The notes: generated from the sequence alone by a model not told the origin. A stretch of 6,088 bases of DNA from Gordonia sp. (in: high G+C Gram-positive bacteria) (GCA_030152405.1 JASLJL010000460.1:1-6088), one strand, 5' to 3'. Shown: positions 1-5,497, counted from the stretch's first letter. A program made the numbers and translations.

Positions 1-1058
1 GGATCTGGCTGCCCTTCACGTACCCGCCGTTCGCGGCGCTGCTGTTCACGCCGCTCGGCGCGATGTCGTTGGCGGTCACGAGCATCGGCGTCTCCGTCGT
101 GACCGTGCTGTTGATGGTCTACGTGACCAAGCTGACCTTCGACGTCCTGGGTGTCGGAGATCGCGCCAACCGCTGGCAGCTGGCCCTTGTGGTGTCGACG
201 GCGACCGTCTGGTTCAACCCGTTCACCATGACTCTCGGTTTCGGCCAGATCAACATGATCCTGATGGCCGCGATCATGGTCGACGTGTTCGTCGTCGGTC
301 GTCGCCCCGGCCCGTCCACCTGGCTGCAGGGTGTCCTCACCGGTCTCGCCGCCGCGGTGAAATTGACCCCGCTCGTCTTCCTCGGCGTCTTCTTGGCCGC
401 GGGCCGGATCCGGGCGGTGATCACCGGCGTCGCAGCATTCGTCGGCGCCGCCGTCATCGGGTGGCTGTGGATCCCCGACGATTCGAAGACGTACTGGACC
501 GACACGGTCTTCCACACCGGCCGCATCGGCGAGCCGGAGGGGCGGATCAATCAGAATCTGAACGCCCTCTGGCTGCGCTTCTTCGTCGACGACGGCGCCA
601 GCAGCGTTCCGCCGCTGCTCTGGGTGGCGTCGAGCCTGATCGTGACGGTGCCCGCGCTGCTCGCGGTGCTGGCCGCGCGGCCGGGAGAGGCGTTCGCGCC
701 CGGGGCTGTCGGGGGCCGCGTCAACGCGATGATCGTCGCCTGTGCCGTCGCGGTCTGGGGACTGCTGGTGTCGCCGACCACCTGGGCCCATCACTGGGTC
801 TGGTGCGTTCCGGCGATCCTCACCTGCGCCACGATCGTCACTCGCACCGACGACCGACGTGTCCGCGCGGTGTACGGCGCGCTCGCCGCGGTCGGCGTCG
901 TGATCTTCGCGATCGGACCGTTCCAATTGCTGCCGCCGATCCAGGACGGGTGGTCCTTGTGGCAGCATCTCATCGGGAACACGTACCCGATCTGGGGCAT
1001 CGCGTTGCTCATCGCGTTCTGGCGGCTGCCCTACGTCGCCCGGCCCGCCGACTCCTGA
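1..1058 (+). CDS. GT87-family alpha-(1->2)-mannosyltransferase, 5'-partial (Rv2181/MptC type)
   Basis: Membrane glycosyltransferase expected to transfer mannose from polyprenyl-phosphate-mannose onto lipomannan/lipoarabinomannan at the outer face of the membrane. The frame is open from nt 3 with no start, so the N-terminus lies upstream; 351 residues are visible. The ATG at 63 is internal: the residues before it (WLPFTYPPFAALLF) already match the family's conserved block. Other family-like blocks, counted from nt 3, are GFGQIN (79-84), AAVKLTPLVF (117-126), NQNLNALW (183-190) and SPTTWAHHWVW (257-267). About seven or eight hydrophobic segments alternate with short polar loops, as expected for a GT-C fold. 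The catalytic Asp, near the N-terminus in this family, is outside the window. It converges on the PlsC-type gene with a 16-bp gap. The Rv2181 assignment (MptC in Corynebacterium) rests on gene order and motifs; the related PimE is a less likely alternative because the neighbours match the Rv2181 locus. Confidence 0.88.
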   Translation, partial: IWLPFTYPPFAALLFTPLGAMSLAVTSIGVSVVTVLLMVYVTKLTFDVLGVGDRANRWQLALVVSTATVWFNPFTMTLGFGQINMILMAAIMVDVFVVGRRPGPSTWLQGVLTGLAAAVKLTPLVFLGVFLAAGRIRAVITGVAAFVGAAVIGWLWIPDDSKTYWTDTVFHTGRIGEPEGRINQNLNALWLRFFVDDGASSVPPLLWVASSLIVTVPALLAVLAARPGEAFAPGAVGGRVNAMIVACAVAVWGLLVSPTTWAHHWVWCVPAILTCATIVTRTDDRRVRAVYGALAAVGVVIFAIGPFQLLPPIQDGWSLWQHLIGNTYPIWGIALLIAFWRLPYVARPADS

Positions 1059-1090
1059 GCCGGCGGCCGCACCGTCAGGCGGCGGAGTCG
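1049..1090. terminator. Hairpin between convergent genes, candidate bidirectional terminator
   Basis: The segment 1049-1055 (CGACTCC) pairs perfectly with 1084-1090 (GGAGTCG). An inner stem pairs 1066-1070 (GCCGC) with 1079-1083 (GCGGC) around an 8-nt loop. The right arms are contiguous and the left side carries a 10-nt bulge. The structure contains the stop codons of both converging genes (TGA 1056-1058 on +, TGA at 1077-1075 on -). No T-tract follows on either strand, so this is not a classical intrinsic terminator, although actinobacterial terminators often lack one. The role is inferred. Confidence 0.35.
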
Positions 1091-1800
1091 CCGCCGTCCA
1101 TCAGTTCTTCGGCCTTCTTGTACGTGCCGTCGGAGTTCTTCAACTTCGCCGCGTACACGTCGACGTACTGCTGTCCGGTGAGCCGCATGAGCGCGTACAT
1201 GATCTCGTCGGTGACCGCACGCTCGATGAATCGGTTGCCCGCCATGCCCTCATACCGCGAGAAGTCGAGCGGTTCGCCGACGCGAACGGTGATGCGCGTG
1301 GGGCGCGGGAGAATCGTGCCGGGCGGGTTGATGCGCTCGGTGCCGACCATCGCCACCGGGATCACCGGCTTGCCGGTCTCCAGCGCCATGCGGGCGAGAC
1401 CGGTCTTGCCCTTGTACAGGCGTCCGTCGGGTGAGCGGGTCCCCTCCGGGTACAGGCACAGCAGCCCGCCCGCGTCCAGCACCCGCTTGCCTGCACTGAG
1501 CGCGCCCGCCGCGGCGCTGGCGCCCGAGCGGTCGATGGGGATCTGCCCGGACGAGCTGAAGAACCACTTCTTGAACTTGCCCTTGATCCCGCCCTCGGTG
1601 AAGTACTCCGACTTCGCGAGGAAGTAGATGCGCCGCCGCACCATCAACGGCAGATAGAAGCTGTCGACGACGGCGAGATGGTTCGAGGCGAGAAGTGCCG
1701 CGCCCGATGTCGGGATGTTGTCGTGGCCTTCGATGCTCGGCCGACCCATGAGCCGCAGGCCGGGGCCCATGAGGATGTACTTGAAGATGAAGTACCACAT
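1075..1800 (-). CDS. 1-acylglycerol-3-phosphate O-acyltransferase-like (PlsC family, Rv2182c type)
   Basis: A 241-residue lysophospholipid acyltransferase of the PlsC/LPLAT superfamily, predicted to move an acyl chain from acyl-CoA onto lysophosphatidic acid or another lysophospholipid at the cytoplasmic membrane face. All four acyltransferase blocks are present: NHLAVVD (40-46, catalytic His41 and Asp46), GQIPIDR (85-91), YPEGTRS (117-123, substrate-phosphate-binding Glu/Gly/Arg) and VIPVAMVG (146-153). The N-terminus is hydrophobic (WYFIFKYILMGPGL) and may dip into the membrane. The start is the ATG at 1800; a Shine-Dalgarno-like AGAAGGGA lies 12 nt upstream. The length is close to that of Rv2182c (about 247 residues). 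It is the last gene of the minus-strand group, 57 bp after the glucokinase stop. The acyl donor and lyso-acceptor cannot be told from the sequence. Confidence 0.92.
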   Translation of the reverse strand: MWYFIFKYILMGPGLRLMGRPSIEGHDNIPTSGAALLASNHLAVVDSFYLPLMVRRRIYFLAKSEYFTEGGIKGKFKKWFFSSSGQIPIDRSGASAAAGALSAGKRVLDAGGLLCLYPEGTRSPDGRLYKGKTGLARMALETGKPVIPVAMVGTERINPPGTILPRPTRITVRVGEPLDFSRYEGMAGNRFIERAVTDEIMYALMRLTGQQYVDVYAAKLKNSDGTYKKAEELMDGGDSAA

Positions 1801-1812
1801 GCTCGCGTCAAG

Positions 1813-1820
1813 TCCCTTCT
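1813..1820 (-). promoter_or_regulatory. Ribosome binding site of the PlsC-type gene
   Basis: AGAAGGGA on the minus strand, 12 nt before the ATG at 1800. The spacing is at the long end of the usable range, but no better in-frame start lies closer. Confidence 0.5.
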
Positions 1821-1857
1821 CGCGACGGCCGGGCGGCGCGTCGACGCCTGGCTCACT

Positions 1858-2832
1858 CTACTGGCTCGCGCGGAGTCCTTCGCGGGCTATGTGCGCTGCG
1901 CCTATGACTCCCGCGGTCTCCCCCAGCTGAGTGCCCCGGATCCGGGCCAACTGACGGTGTCCGGCGCCGGTGACCGCCCGTGTGTAGTGCTCGCGAGCGT
2001 CGTCGAGGAACAGCCCCGACGCGGCGCCGACACCGCCCGCGAGAACGATGAGGTCGGGATCGAAGACGTCGGCGATCATGCCGAGCCCGAGACCGAGCCA
2101 GCGGGCCAGGTCCGCGTAGGCGGCGACGGCGACGGGATCGCCGTCCGCTGCGGCCGCCGCCACTCGACGTCCGGTCAACGAGCCCGGGTCGGCGTCCGAC
2201 TCGGCGGCGAGTGCACTGCGTCCGAACTCCTGCGAGGCCAGGAGCTCGACGGCGGTGTCGACGAGGGCGGTGCCGCTGCAGTACCGCTCCCAGCAGCCGC
2301 GCTTGCCGCACCCGCAGGGTCTGCCGTCGGGCACCACCGTGAGATGACCGAGTTCGGGTGCGACCCCGAAACTGCCGCGGTAGATCTCGCCGCCGAGGAT
2401 CAGACCTGCACCGATGCCGGTGCCGATCGCCAGGACCAGCGTGTTGTGGCCGCGGGCCGCGGCGCCGAAGTGCAGTTCGGCGACCGCCGCCGCATTCGCG
2501 TCGTGCTCGGCGAACACCGGCATCCCGATCCGCGCGGCCATGTCCGCGGCGACCGTCGCCTCCAACCACGGCAGATGCGGGGCGAACCGGACGGTCTGGC
2601 GGTCGGGCGTGAGGAACCCCGCGATCGCGAGCCCGACGGCTCCGACGGCCCAGCGGTCGCGGAGTTCGCCGACGAGTCGGTCCAAGCAGTGCTCGAGGGC
2701 GGGGGCGGTCGACGGTGTCGCGGTGCGGAGGGTGTCGAGCATCCGTCCCGACGAGTCGACGACGCAGGCTCGGACGCTCGTTCCGCCGATGTCGATTCCG
2801 ACGGTGAGGTCCTGGCCCGGCCCCGACGCCAC
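1858..2832 (-). CDS. glk: ROK-family glucokinase
   Basis: A 324-residue sugar kinase predicted to make glucose-6-phosphate in the cytoplasm with ATP. Motifs in order: phosphate-binding DIGGTSVRA (14-22), EHDANAAAVAE (109-119) holding the catalytic Asp111, the second glycine-rich loop GTGIGAG (137-143), PELGH (159-163), the ROK zinc site with His163 and CGCGKRGCWE (173-182, Cys173/175/180), and a C-terminal VLAGGVG adenosine-site segment. The zinc site and the absence of an N-terminal helix-turn-helix mark it as a kinase rather than a ROK repressor. Length and context fit Corynebacterium glutamicum Glk, which, as I recall, also sits beside a plsC gene. The start is a GTG at 2832, only 2 nt after the upstream gene's TAG, suggesting translational coupling; the Shine-Dalgarno is weak (GGCGGGA). 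A Pro precedes ELGH where Gly or Ala is common. Glucose specificity and ATP rather than polyphosphate use are inferred. Confidence 0.9.
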   Translation of the reverse strand: MASGPGQDLTVGIDIGGTSVRACVVDSSGRMLDTLRTATPSTAPALEHCLDRLVGELRDRWAVGAVGLAIAGFLTPDRQTVRFAPHLPWLEATVAADMAARIGMPVFAEHDANAAAVAELHFGAAARGHNTLVLAIGTGIGAGLILGGEIYRGSFGVAPELGHLTVVPDGRPCGCGKRGCWERYCSGTALVDTAVELLASQEFGRSALAAESDADPGSLTGRRVAAAAADGDPVAVAAYADLARWLGLGLGMIADVFDPDLIVLAGGVGAASGLFLDDAREHYTRAVTGAGHRQLARIRGTQLGETAGVIGAAHIAREGLRASQ

Positions 2833-2834
2833 GT

Positions 2835-3188
2835 CTACCGTCCCGCCGCCGTGATGCGGACCGGAATCGACTCGAATCCGGAGCTCGAGGCCGGCGGCGC
2901 GTGAGGCGCCGAACGCAGTGATTCGACGATCGCTTCGAGGATCGCGATGAACGCCGACAGGATCCGGGCGAGCAGGTCGCCGAGTTCGCTGAGCAGGGTC
3001 CCCAGTTCGGCCGCCAACTCGGGAATCGGTCCGGTCCCCCCGCCGACCGCGGCCGCCGCCGCAGAGTTTCCGCCGCCGATGATCGCCGCGAGCTGGTCGA
3101 TGGTCGCGGCGAATCCGAGCAGCATGTCCTGCACCGGATCGTCGCTCTGGGCGGATCCGGCGCGGGTGTCGCGCTCGTCAGCGGGCAT
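2835..3188 (-). CDS. Small conserved hypothetical protein, helical (Rv2183c type)
   Basis: A 117-residue protein of unknown function, assigned to the Rv2183c family mainly by position between the ArsA-like gene and the acyltransferase group. It has an acidic polar N-terminus (about 1-20), a short helix (21-38), an Ala/Gly-rich linker (39-53), then a long Leu/Ile-rich amphipathic stretch (57-92) with hydrophobic residues every three to four positions (L62, L65, L69, L72, I76, F80, I83, I87, L91), and a tail ending near SGFESIPVRIT. Regular acidic residues argue against a true transmembrane segment; coiled coil or membrane-surface binding is more likely. No signal peptide or catalytic motif was seen. 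The ATG at 3188 is chosen over the GTG at 3200 because that GTG overlaps the Shine-Dalgarno AGAAGGAG (3200-3207). It is the first gene of a probable three-gene unit with glk and the PlsC-type gene, behind its own candidate promoter. Confidence 0.78.
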   Translation of the reverse strand: MPADERDTRAGSAQSDDPVQDMLLGFAATIDQLAAIIGGGNSAAAAAVGGGTGPIPELAAELGTLLSELGDLLARILSAFIAILEAIVESLRSAPHAPPASSSGFESIPVRITAAGR

Positions 3189-3199
3189 CGCTTCGTGCA

Positions 3200-3207
3200 C
3201 TCCTTCT
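3200..3207 (-). promoter_or_regulatory. Ribosome binding site that decides the start of the Rv2183c-type gene
   Basis: AGAAGGAG on the minus strand, ending 11 nt before the ATG at 3188. The upstream in-frame GTG at 3200-3198 begins with the last G of this site, leaving no spacing for initiation there, so the downstream ATG is preferred. Confidence 0.6.
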
Positions 3208-3230
3208 GCGCCGTCGAGATCGTCGGTTCG

Positions 3231-3248
3231 TCACGGTCGTGGTCGTGA
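3231..3248. promoter_or_regulatory. Imperfect palindrome downstream of the candidate -10
   Basis: TCACG-N8-CGTGA, five matching bases on each side, with centre near 3239. It sits just downstream of the TAGAAT element, where a repressor would block initiation. It could equally be chance in GC-rich sequence; no regulator family is assigned. Confidence 0.22.
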
Positions 3249-3252
3249 GCGG

Positions 3253-3258
3253 ATTCTA
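3253..3258 (-). promoter_or_regulatory. Candidate -10 element for the Rv2183c-type/glk/plsC-like unit
   Basis: TAGAAT on the minus strand fits the TANNNT actinobacterial -10 consensus and stands out in GC-rich surroundings. It lies 64 nt before the ATG at 3188, inside the 100-nt gap after the ArsA-like gene. No convincing -35 is seen at the expected distance (CCTTTC at 17 nt), which is common for mycobacterial-type promoters. A transcript would start near 3246. Confidence 0.42.
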
Positions 3259-3288
3259 CCGGTCCGCACCGACCCGAAAGGGCCGCGG

Positions 3289-4524
3289 CTACCGCTGGGG
3301 CCCGGATCCGCCGTCGCGCGCAGGCCAGACGGCGGGATCGGGCATGAAGGTGACGGTGAGTCTGCCGTCGTCCCAACCGGCGCCCGTCACGCGGCATCGT
3401 CGCAGGACAGACGGCAGCCGGACGGGATGCCGGAAGCCGTCGACGGTGACCAGCAGATCGTCCCCCGAACGGCCCAACTGCAATCCCTCGGGACGCGGCA
3501 GGGCTTGTCGCCACGTGAGTTCGAACACAGAGTCCACCCCGTCGCCGGAGACTCGGGTGACCGTGAGCGCCCCGCTGCCCCGCGGTCGGCCGCTCGGAGT
3601 GGCCGGGCGCAGTCGGATCTTTCGTATCCGCGACAGCCGGTCGAGCACGCCTCCCGACTCGACCTCGTGGACCTGCACCGACCGGTCGTCGCCGAGCACG
3701 CTGCGGACCTGGGCCGCGACGTCGCCGGTGGGAGCCCCGGCCTCGCCCCCGTTCACGAGCACCGAGCGCAGCGGCAGTGCCGTGAGATCGGCGAGGGCCA
3801 CCTGGTCGGCCGCTGCTCGGCGGCCACGATCGCCTGCGTCGAGCACGATGTGGGCTGCGACCGAATGAGGATCGGTGAGGAGCTCGGCGAGATCCGCGCA
3901 GTCCCGGTCGATGCCTTCCACTGCGGCCGACAGCTGCGCGACGGCGGGTTTCTCCGCGGCCTCGGCCAGCCGGGCGTGACGCGGCCACAGCCGCTCCAGA
4001 GTCGCCGACAGCAGCACGGGTGCACGCAGCAGCGCGTGCGGGTCGCCGACGCCCGAGAGGTCGACGATCACTCGACGCCACTGACCGCTGGTCGCGGCAT
4101 CGCGGATCTGCCGGAGGAGCAGGAACTCGCCGATGCCGGGCAACGCCACCATCTCGCCCGCGGCGACCGACGACAGCACGCCGACGATCGGCAGGACTGT
4201 TCGAGCGGCGCTCACCGCGGACAGCGCGGCGGCGAAATCGGTCCACGCCTGTTCGACGACGGCCAACTGATCGAGGTGGAGGAGGTCGGTGTCGGCGGTG
4301 AGCGCCACCGGCTCGCCCGGCATCCGGTACACGCCGAGCCGATCGGGCAGGTACGACTGCCGGTCCACCGTCACCAGCAGGGTGTCGCGCTCGGCGCCGA
4401 TCGGCAGGACGCCGCGATGCTCGCTCGCGTGGTCGTCGACCGTCAGCGCGGCGGCCGCCGCGAGGACGGACACACCGGCCCCACCGGGTCCGAGCACCAG
4501 GTGGATGGGCGTCAGGTCGATCAG
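3289..4524 (-). CDS. ArsA-like protein with degenerate P-loop and C-terminal HSP20-like domain (Rv2184c type)
   Basis: Related to ArsA/GET3 anion- and tail-anchor ATPases; its role here is unknown. Residues are counted from the CTG at 4524 (411 residues). Beta strand IHLVL and the loop GPGGAGVS (12-19) match ArsA GKGGVGKS, but the Walker A Lys is Val18. ALPGIGEFLLL (127-137) matches the ArsA PG-x-E block. VIVDLSGVGDPHALLR (152-167) corresponds to DTAPTGHTLRLL, with the Asp and His kept but the APTG core changed. VLVN (255-258) matches the adenine-side Asn segment. Residues about 320-395 (DDLLVTVDGFRHPVRLPSVL and following) look like the ArsA-associated HSP20-like beta-sandwich. ATP hydrolysis is doubtful. 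The start is uncertain: no ATG, GTG or TTG precedes the first strand. CTG 4524 (overlapping the upstream TGA as CTGA) or CTG 4515 keeps it; the first canonical codon, GTG 4497, leaves 402 residues without it. It follows the SRPBCC gene directly. Confidence 0.85.
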   Translation of the reverse strand: MIDLTPIHLVLGPGGAGVSVLAAAAALTVDDHASEHRGVLPIGAERDTLLVTVDRQSYLPDRLGVYRMPGEPVALTADTDLLHLDQLAVVEQAWTDFAAALSAVSAARTVLPIVGVLSSVAAGEMVALPGIGEFLLLRQIRDAATSGQWRRVIVDLSGVGDPHALLRAPVLLSATLERLWPRHARLAEAAEKPAVAQLSAAVEGIDRDCADLAELLTDPHSVAAHIVLDAGDRGRRAAADQVALADLTALPLRSVLVNGGEAGAPTGDVAAQVRSVLGDDRSVQVHEVESGGVLDRLSRIRKIRLRPATPSGRPRGSGALTVTRVSGDGVDSVFELTWRQALPRPEGLQLGRSGDDLLVTVDGFRHPVRLPSVLRRCRVTGAGWDDGRLTVTFMPDPAVWPARDGGSGPQR

Positions 4525-4958
4525 TCTTCGACCCGCTTCTTCAGGTCGCTGAGCGCGGTCGTCGTGATCGCCTTCTCCGCGCGACGTTTCAGTTGACTGA
4601 TCATCGGGATCTTCAAGTCGACCGTCAACGTGTAGGTGACCTTCGTCGAACCGGCCACCTGCTGGGTGAGCAGGTACTGGCCGCGCTGATCGCGTTGCAG
4701 GTCGCTGGACACGAGTCGCCACGAGACGGCGGTCCCGTCGTCGGCCCACTCGTAGCGGAGCTCGTAGGTGTCGGCGAGGACGCCCGCGTCGAGCACGAAC
4801 CGCACGTGGACCCCTCGACCCGCGTCGTCGCGCTCGAGGACGGTGACCTCGCGAGCCGCCCCGACCCACTCCGGGTAGTTCTCGAAGTCGGCGATGACGG
4901 CCATCACCGCCGCGACGTCGGCCGCGACGATCGTCGACTGTTCGGTGCTGTCGGTCAT
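4521..4958 (-). CDS. SRPBCC/START-like (polyketide cyclase-type) protein, Rv2185c/TB16.3 type
   Basis: A 145-residue single-domain protein of the SRPBCC fold, a helix-grip barrel that binds hydrophobic ligands; many members are lipid or polyketide carriers rather than enzymes. The N-terminal helix segment ADVAAVMAVIADFENYPEW (13-31) is the typical SRPBCC opening, followed by beta strands (REVTVLERD, VHVRFVLDA, YELRYEWAD, AVSWRLVSS, KVTYTLTVDL) and a long C-terminal helix rich in Lys/Arg (122-142). No signal peptide is present, so it is cytoplasmic. The start is the ATG at 4958, whose last two bases plus A form the upstream gene's stop (ATGA overlap). A GGAG Shine-Dalgarno at 4967-4970 sits 8 nt upstream, inside that gene. 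Length matches Mtb TB16.3 (about 144 residues). The tight coupling suggests joint work with the other SRPBCC-like protein and the ArsA-like protein. Ligand unknown. Confidence 0.88.
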   Translation of the reverse strand: MTDSTEQSTIVAADVAAVMAVIADFENYPEWVGAAREVTVLERDDAGRGVHVRFVLDAGVLADTYELRYEWADDGTAVSWRLVSSDLQRDQRGQYLLTQQVAGSTKVTYTLTVDLKIPMISQLKRRAEKAITTTALSDLKKRVED

Positions 4959-5362
4959 GCCACGGACTCCGCGGCAGCGGGGCCGCCGATCTCGCGGGAG
5001 CCTTCGAGCAGGGCCTTGACCTCGAACGCCATCACCTTTCCGGCGACGCGACGCAGACGATTCAGTTCGGCGACCTCGGCCAGCCACGCGGCGGGCTCGG
5101 TCGGCAACGGGGCCACCGGCTCGGCGTGCAGGTAGTAGTGCAGAACGAACCCGTCCATGCACTTCTCGTTCCAGATCTCCATGGTCCCGGTCAGCGGGCC
5201 GGACACCCGCCAGCGCACGCCCTCGTCGCCGCGGTCCTCGGCGACCTCCAACGTCAGATCCGGCCACCATGTGCGCCACCGTGCGCGATCGCCGACGACA
5301 GCTCCGGCCAGGGATACGGCGGCGGCGACGAATGCCTCGTCAGCCACCTGAATGCTCGTCAC
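4955..5362 (-). CDS. Conserved hypothetical, SRPBCC-like protein (Rv2186c type)
   Basis: A 135-residue protein found next to TB16.3 homologues. Its layout suggests a second, divergent SRPBCC-type helix-grip domain: strand 1 near residues 2-6, a helical region (DEAFVAAAVSLAGAV, 8-22), an aromatic cluster WRTWWPDLTLEV (29-40), paired strands VRWRVSGPL (49-57) and GTMEIWNE (59-66), FVLHYYLHAEP (72-82), then a long C-terminal helix (92-123) with a basic face (RLRRVAGK, 102-109). No catalytic motif or signal peptide is seen. The start is the GTG at 5362; no in-frame alternative keeps strand 1, and no Shine-Dalgarno precedes it, so leaderless translation is possible. It is the first gene of the minus-strand unit, divergent from the FadD15-type gene, and its TGA overlaps the next ATG. 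The function is not known; lipid or acyl binding is inferred from fold and neighbours. Confidence 0.82.
   Translation of the reverse strand: MTSIQVADEAFVAAAVSLAGAVVGDRARWRTWWPDLTLEVAEDRGDEGVRWRVSGPLTGTMEIWNEKCMDGFVLHYYLHAEPVAPLPTEPAAWLAEVAELNRLRRVAGKVMAFEVKALLEGSREIGGPAAAESVA
4967..4970 (-). promoter_or_regulatory. Ribosome binding site of the TB16.3-type gene
   Basis: GGAG on the minus strand, 8 nt before the ATG at 4958 and inside the 3' end of the preceding gene. Together with the ATGA overlap it supports translational coupling. Confidence 0.5.
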
Positions 5363-5368
5363 GGAACC

Positions 5369-5396
5369 AGCATCACATACCGGTGGCGCGCGGCAA
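5369..5396 (-). promoter_or_regulatory. Candidate promoter for the Rv2186c-type gene, possibly leaderless
   Basis: On the minus strand TTGCCG (5396-5391) and GATGCT (5374-5369) are separated by 16 nt. GATGCT ends 6 nt before the GTG at 5362, so transcription would begin at or next to the start codon. The -10 match is weak (A, T and the final T of TATAAT). The main support is the lack of any Shine-Dalgarno before this gene. Confidence 0.25.
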
Positions 5397-5433
5397 AAGC
5401 CGACTCGGGACGCGGAGGTTCGTCATCGGGAGA

Positions 5434-5439
5434 TAAGAT
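5434..5439 (+). promoter_or_regulatory. Candidate -10 element of the FadD15-type gene
   Basis: TAAGAT in the local AT-rich patch of the divergent region fits TANNNT. It would give a start near 5446 and a leader of about 50 nt ending in a good ribosome binding site. No clear -35 is seen (CGCGGA at 17 nt). The element lies within a short inverted repeat AGAT-AAG-ATCT (5431-5441). The rest of the 135-bp divergent gap shows nothing else convincing. Confidence 0.4.
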
Positions 5440-5483
5440 CTGTCGAATAGACCAACGTGTCTTGTCACATAGCCCTGCTCTGA

Positions 5484-5490
5484 GAAGGTG
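5484..5490 (+). promoter_or_regulatory. Ribosome binding site of the FadD15-type gene
   Basis: GAAGGTG, 7 nt before the ATG at 5498. An in-frame TAA at 5492-5494 lies just upstream, so translation cannot begin earlier than the adjacent TTG at 5495; the ATG fits the spacing best. Confidence 0.7.
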
Positions 5491-5497
5491 TTAATTG

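Noticed and set aside
461..1627. 388-codon + frame spanning the end of the mannosyltransferase and the antisense of the acyltransferase
   Set aside because: It crosses two well-supported genes on opposite strands and has no coherent domain.
1678..2904. Long open frame of 408 codons on the + strand opposite the acyltransferase start and glucokinase
   Set aside because: It is antisense to the glucokinase, which has every ROK motif in order. The translation is Arg/Gly/Asp-rich with no family pattern, as usual for antisense frames in high-GC genes.
3189..3200. GTG start at 3200 adding four residues to the small helical protein
   Set aside because: The codon overlaps the AGAAGGAG ribosome binding site, leaving no spacing; the ATG at 3188 is better placed.
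1853..4246. 797-codon open frame on the - strand in another frame
   Set aside because: It overlaps glk, the small helical gene and most of the ArsA-like gene on the same strand; its translation is Arg-rich and repetitive without recognisable motifs.
2947..4596. 549-codon open frame on the + strand opposite the small helical gene and the ArsA-like gene
   Set aside because: It runs antisense across two genes and their intergenic gap and gives low-complexity Arg/His/Gln-rich sequence with no domain; explained by GC-skewed codon positions.
4525..4869. Upstream extension of the ArsA-like gene to the ATG at 4869
   Set aside because: This would overlap the TB16.3-type gene by about 350 nt in another frame, and the added residues are Arg-rich junk. 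The ArsA similarity begins only at about 4509.
5462..5467. TTGTCA resembling a -35 box upstream of fadD15
   Set aside because: The position of a matching -10, about 17 nt downstream, falls on the ribosome binding site GAAGGTG, with no TANNNT there.
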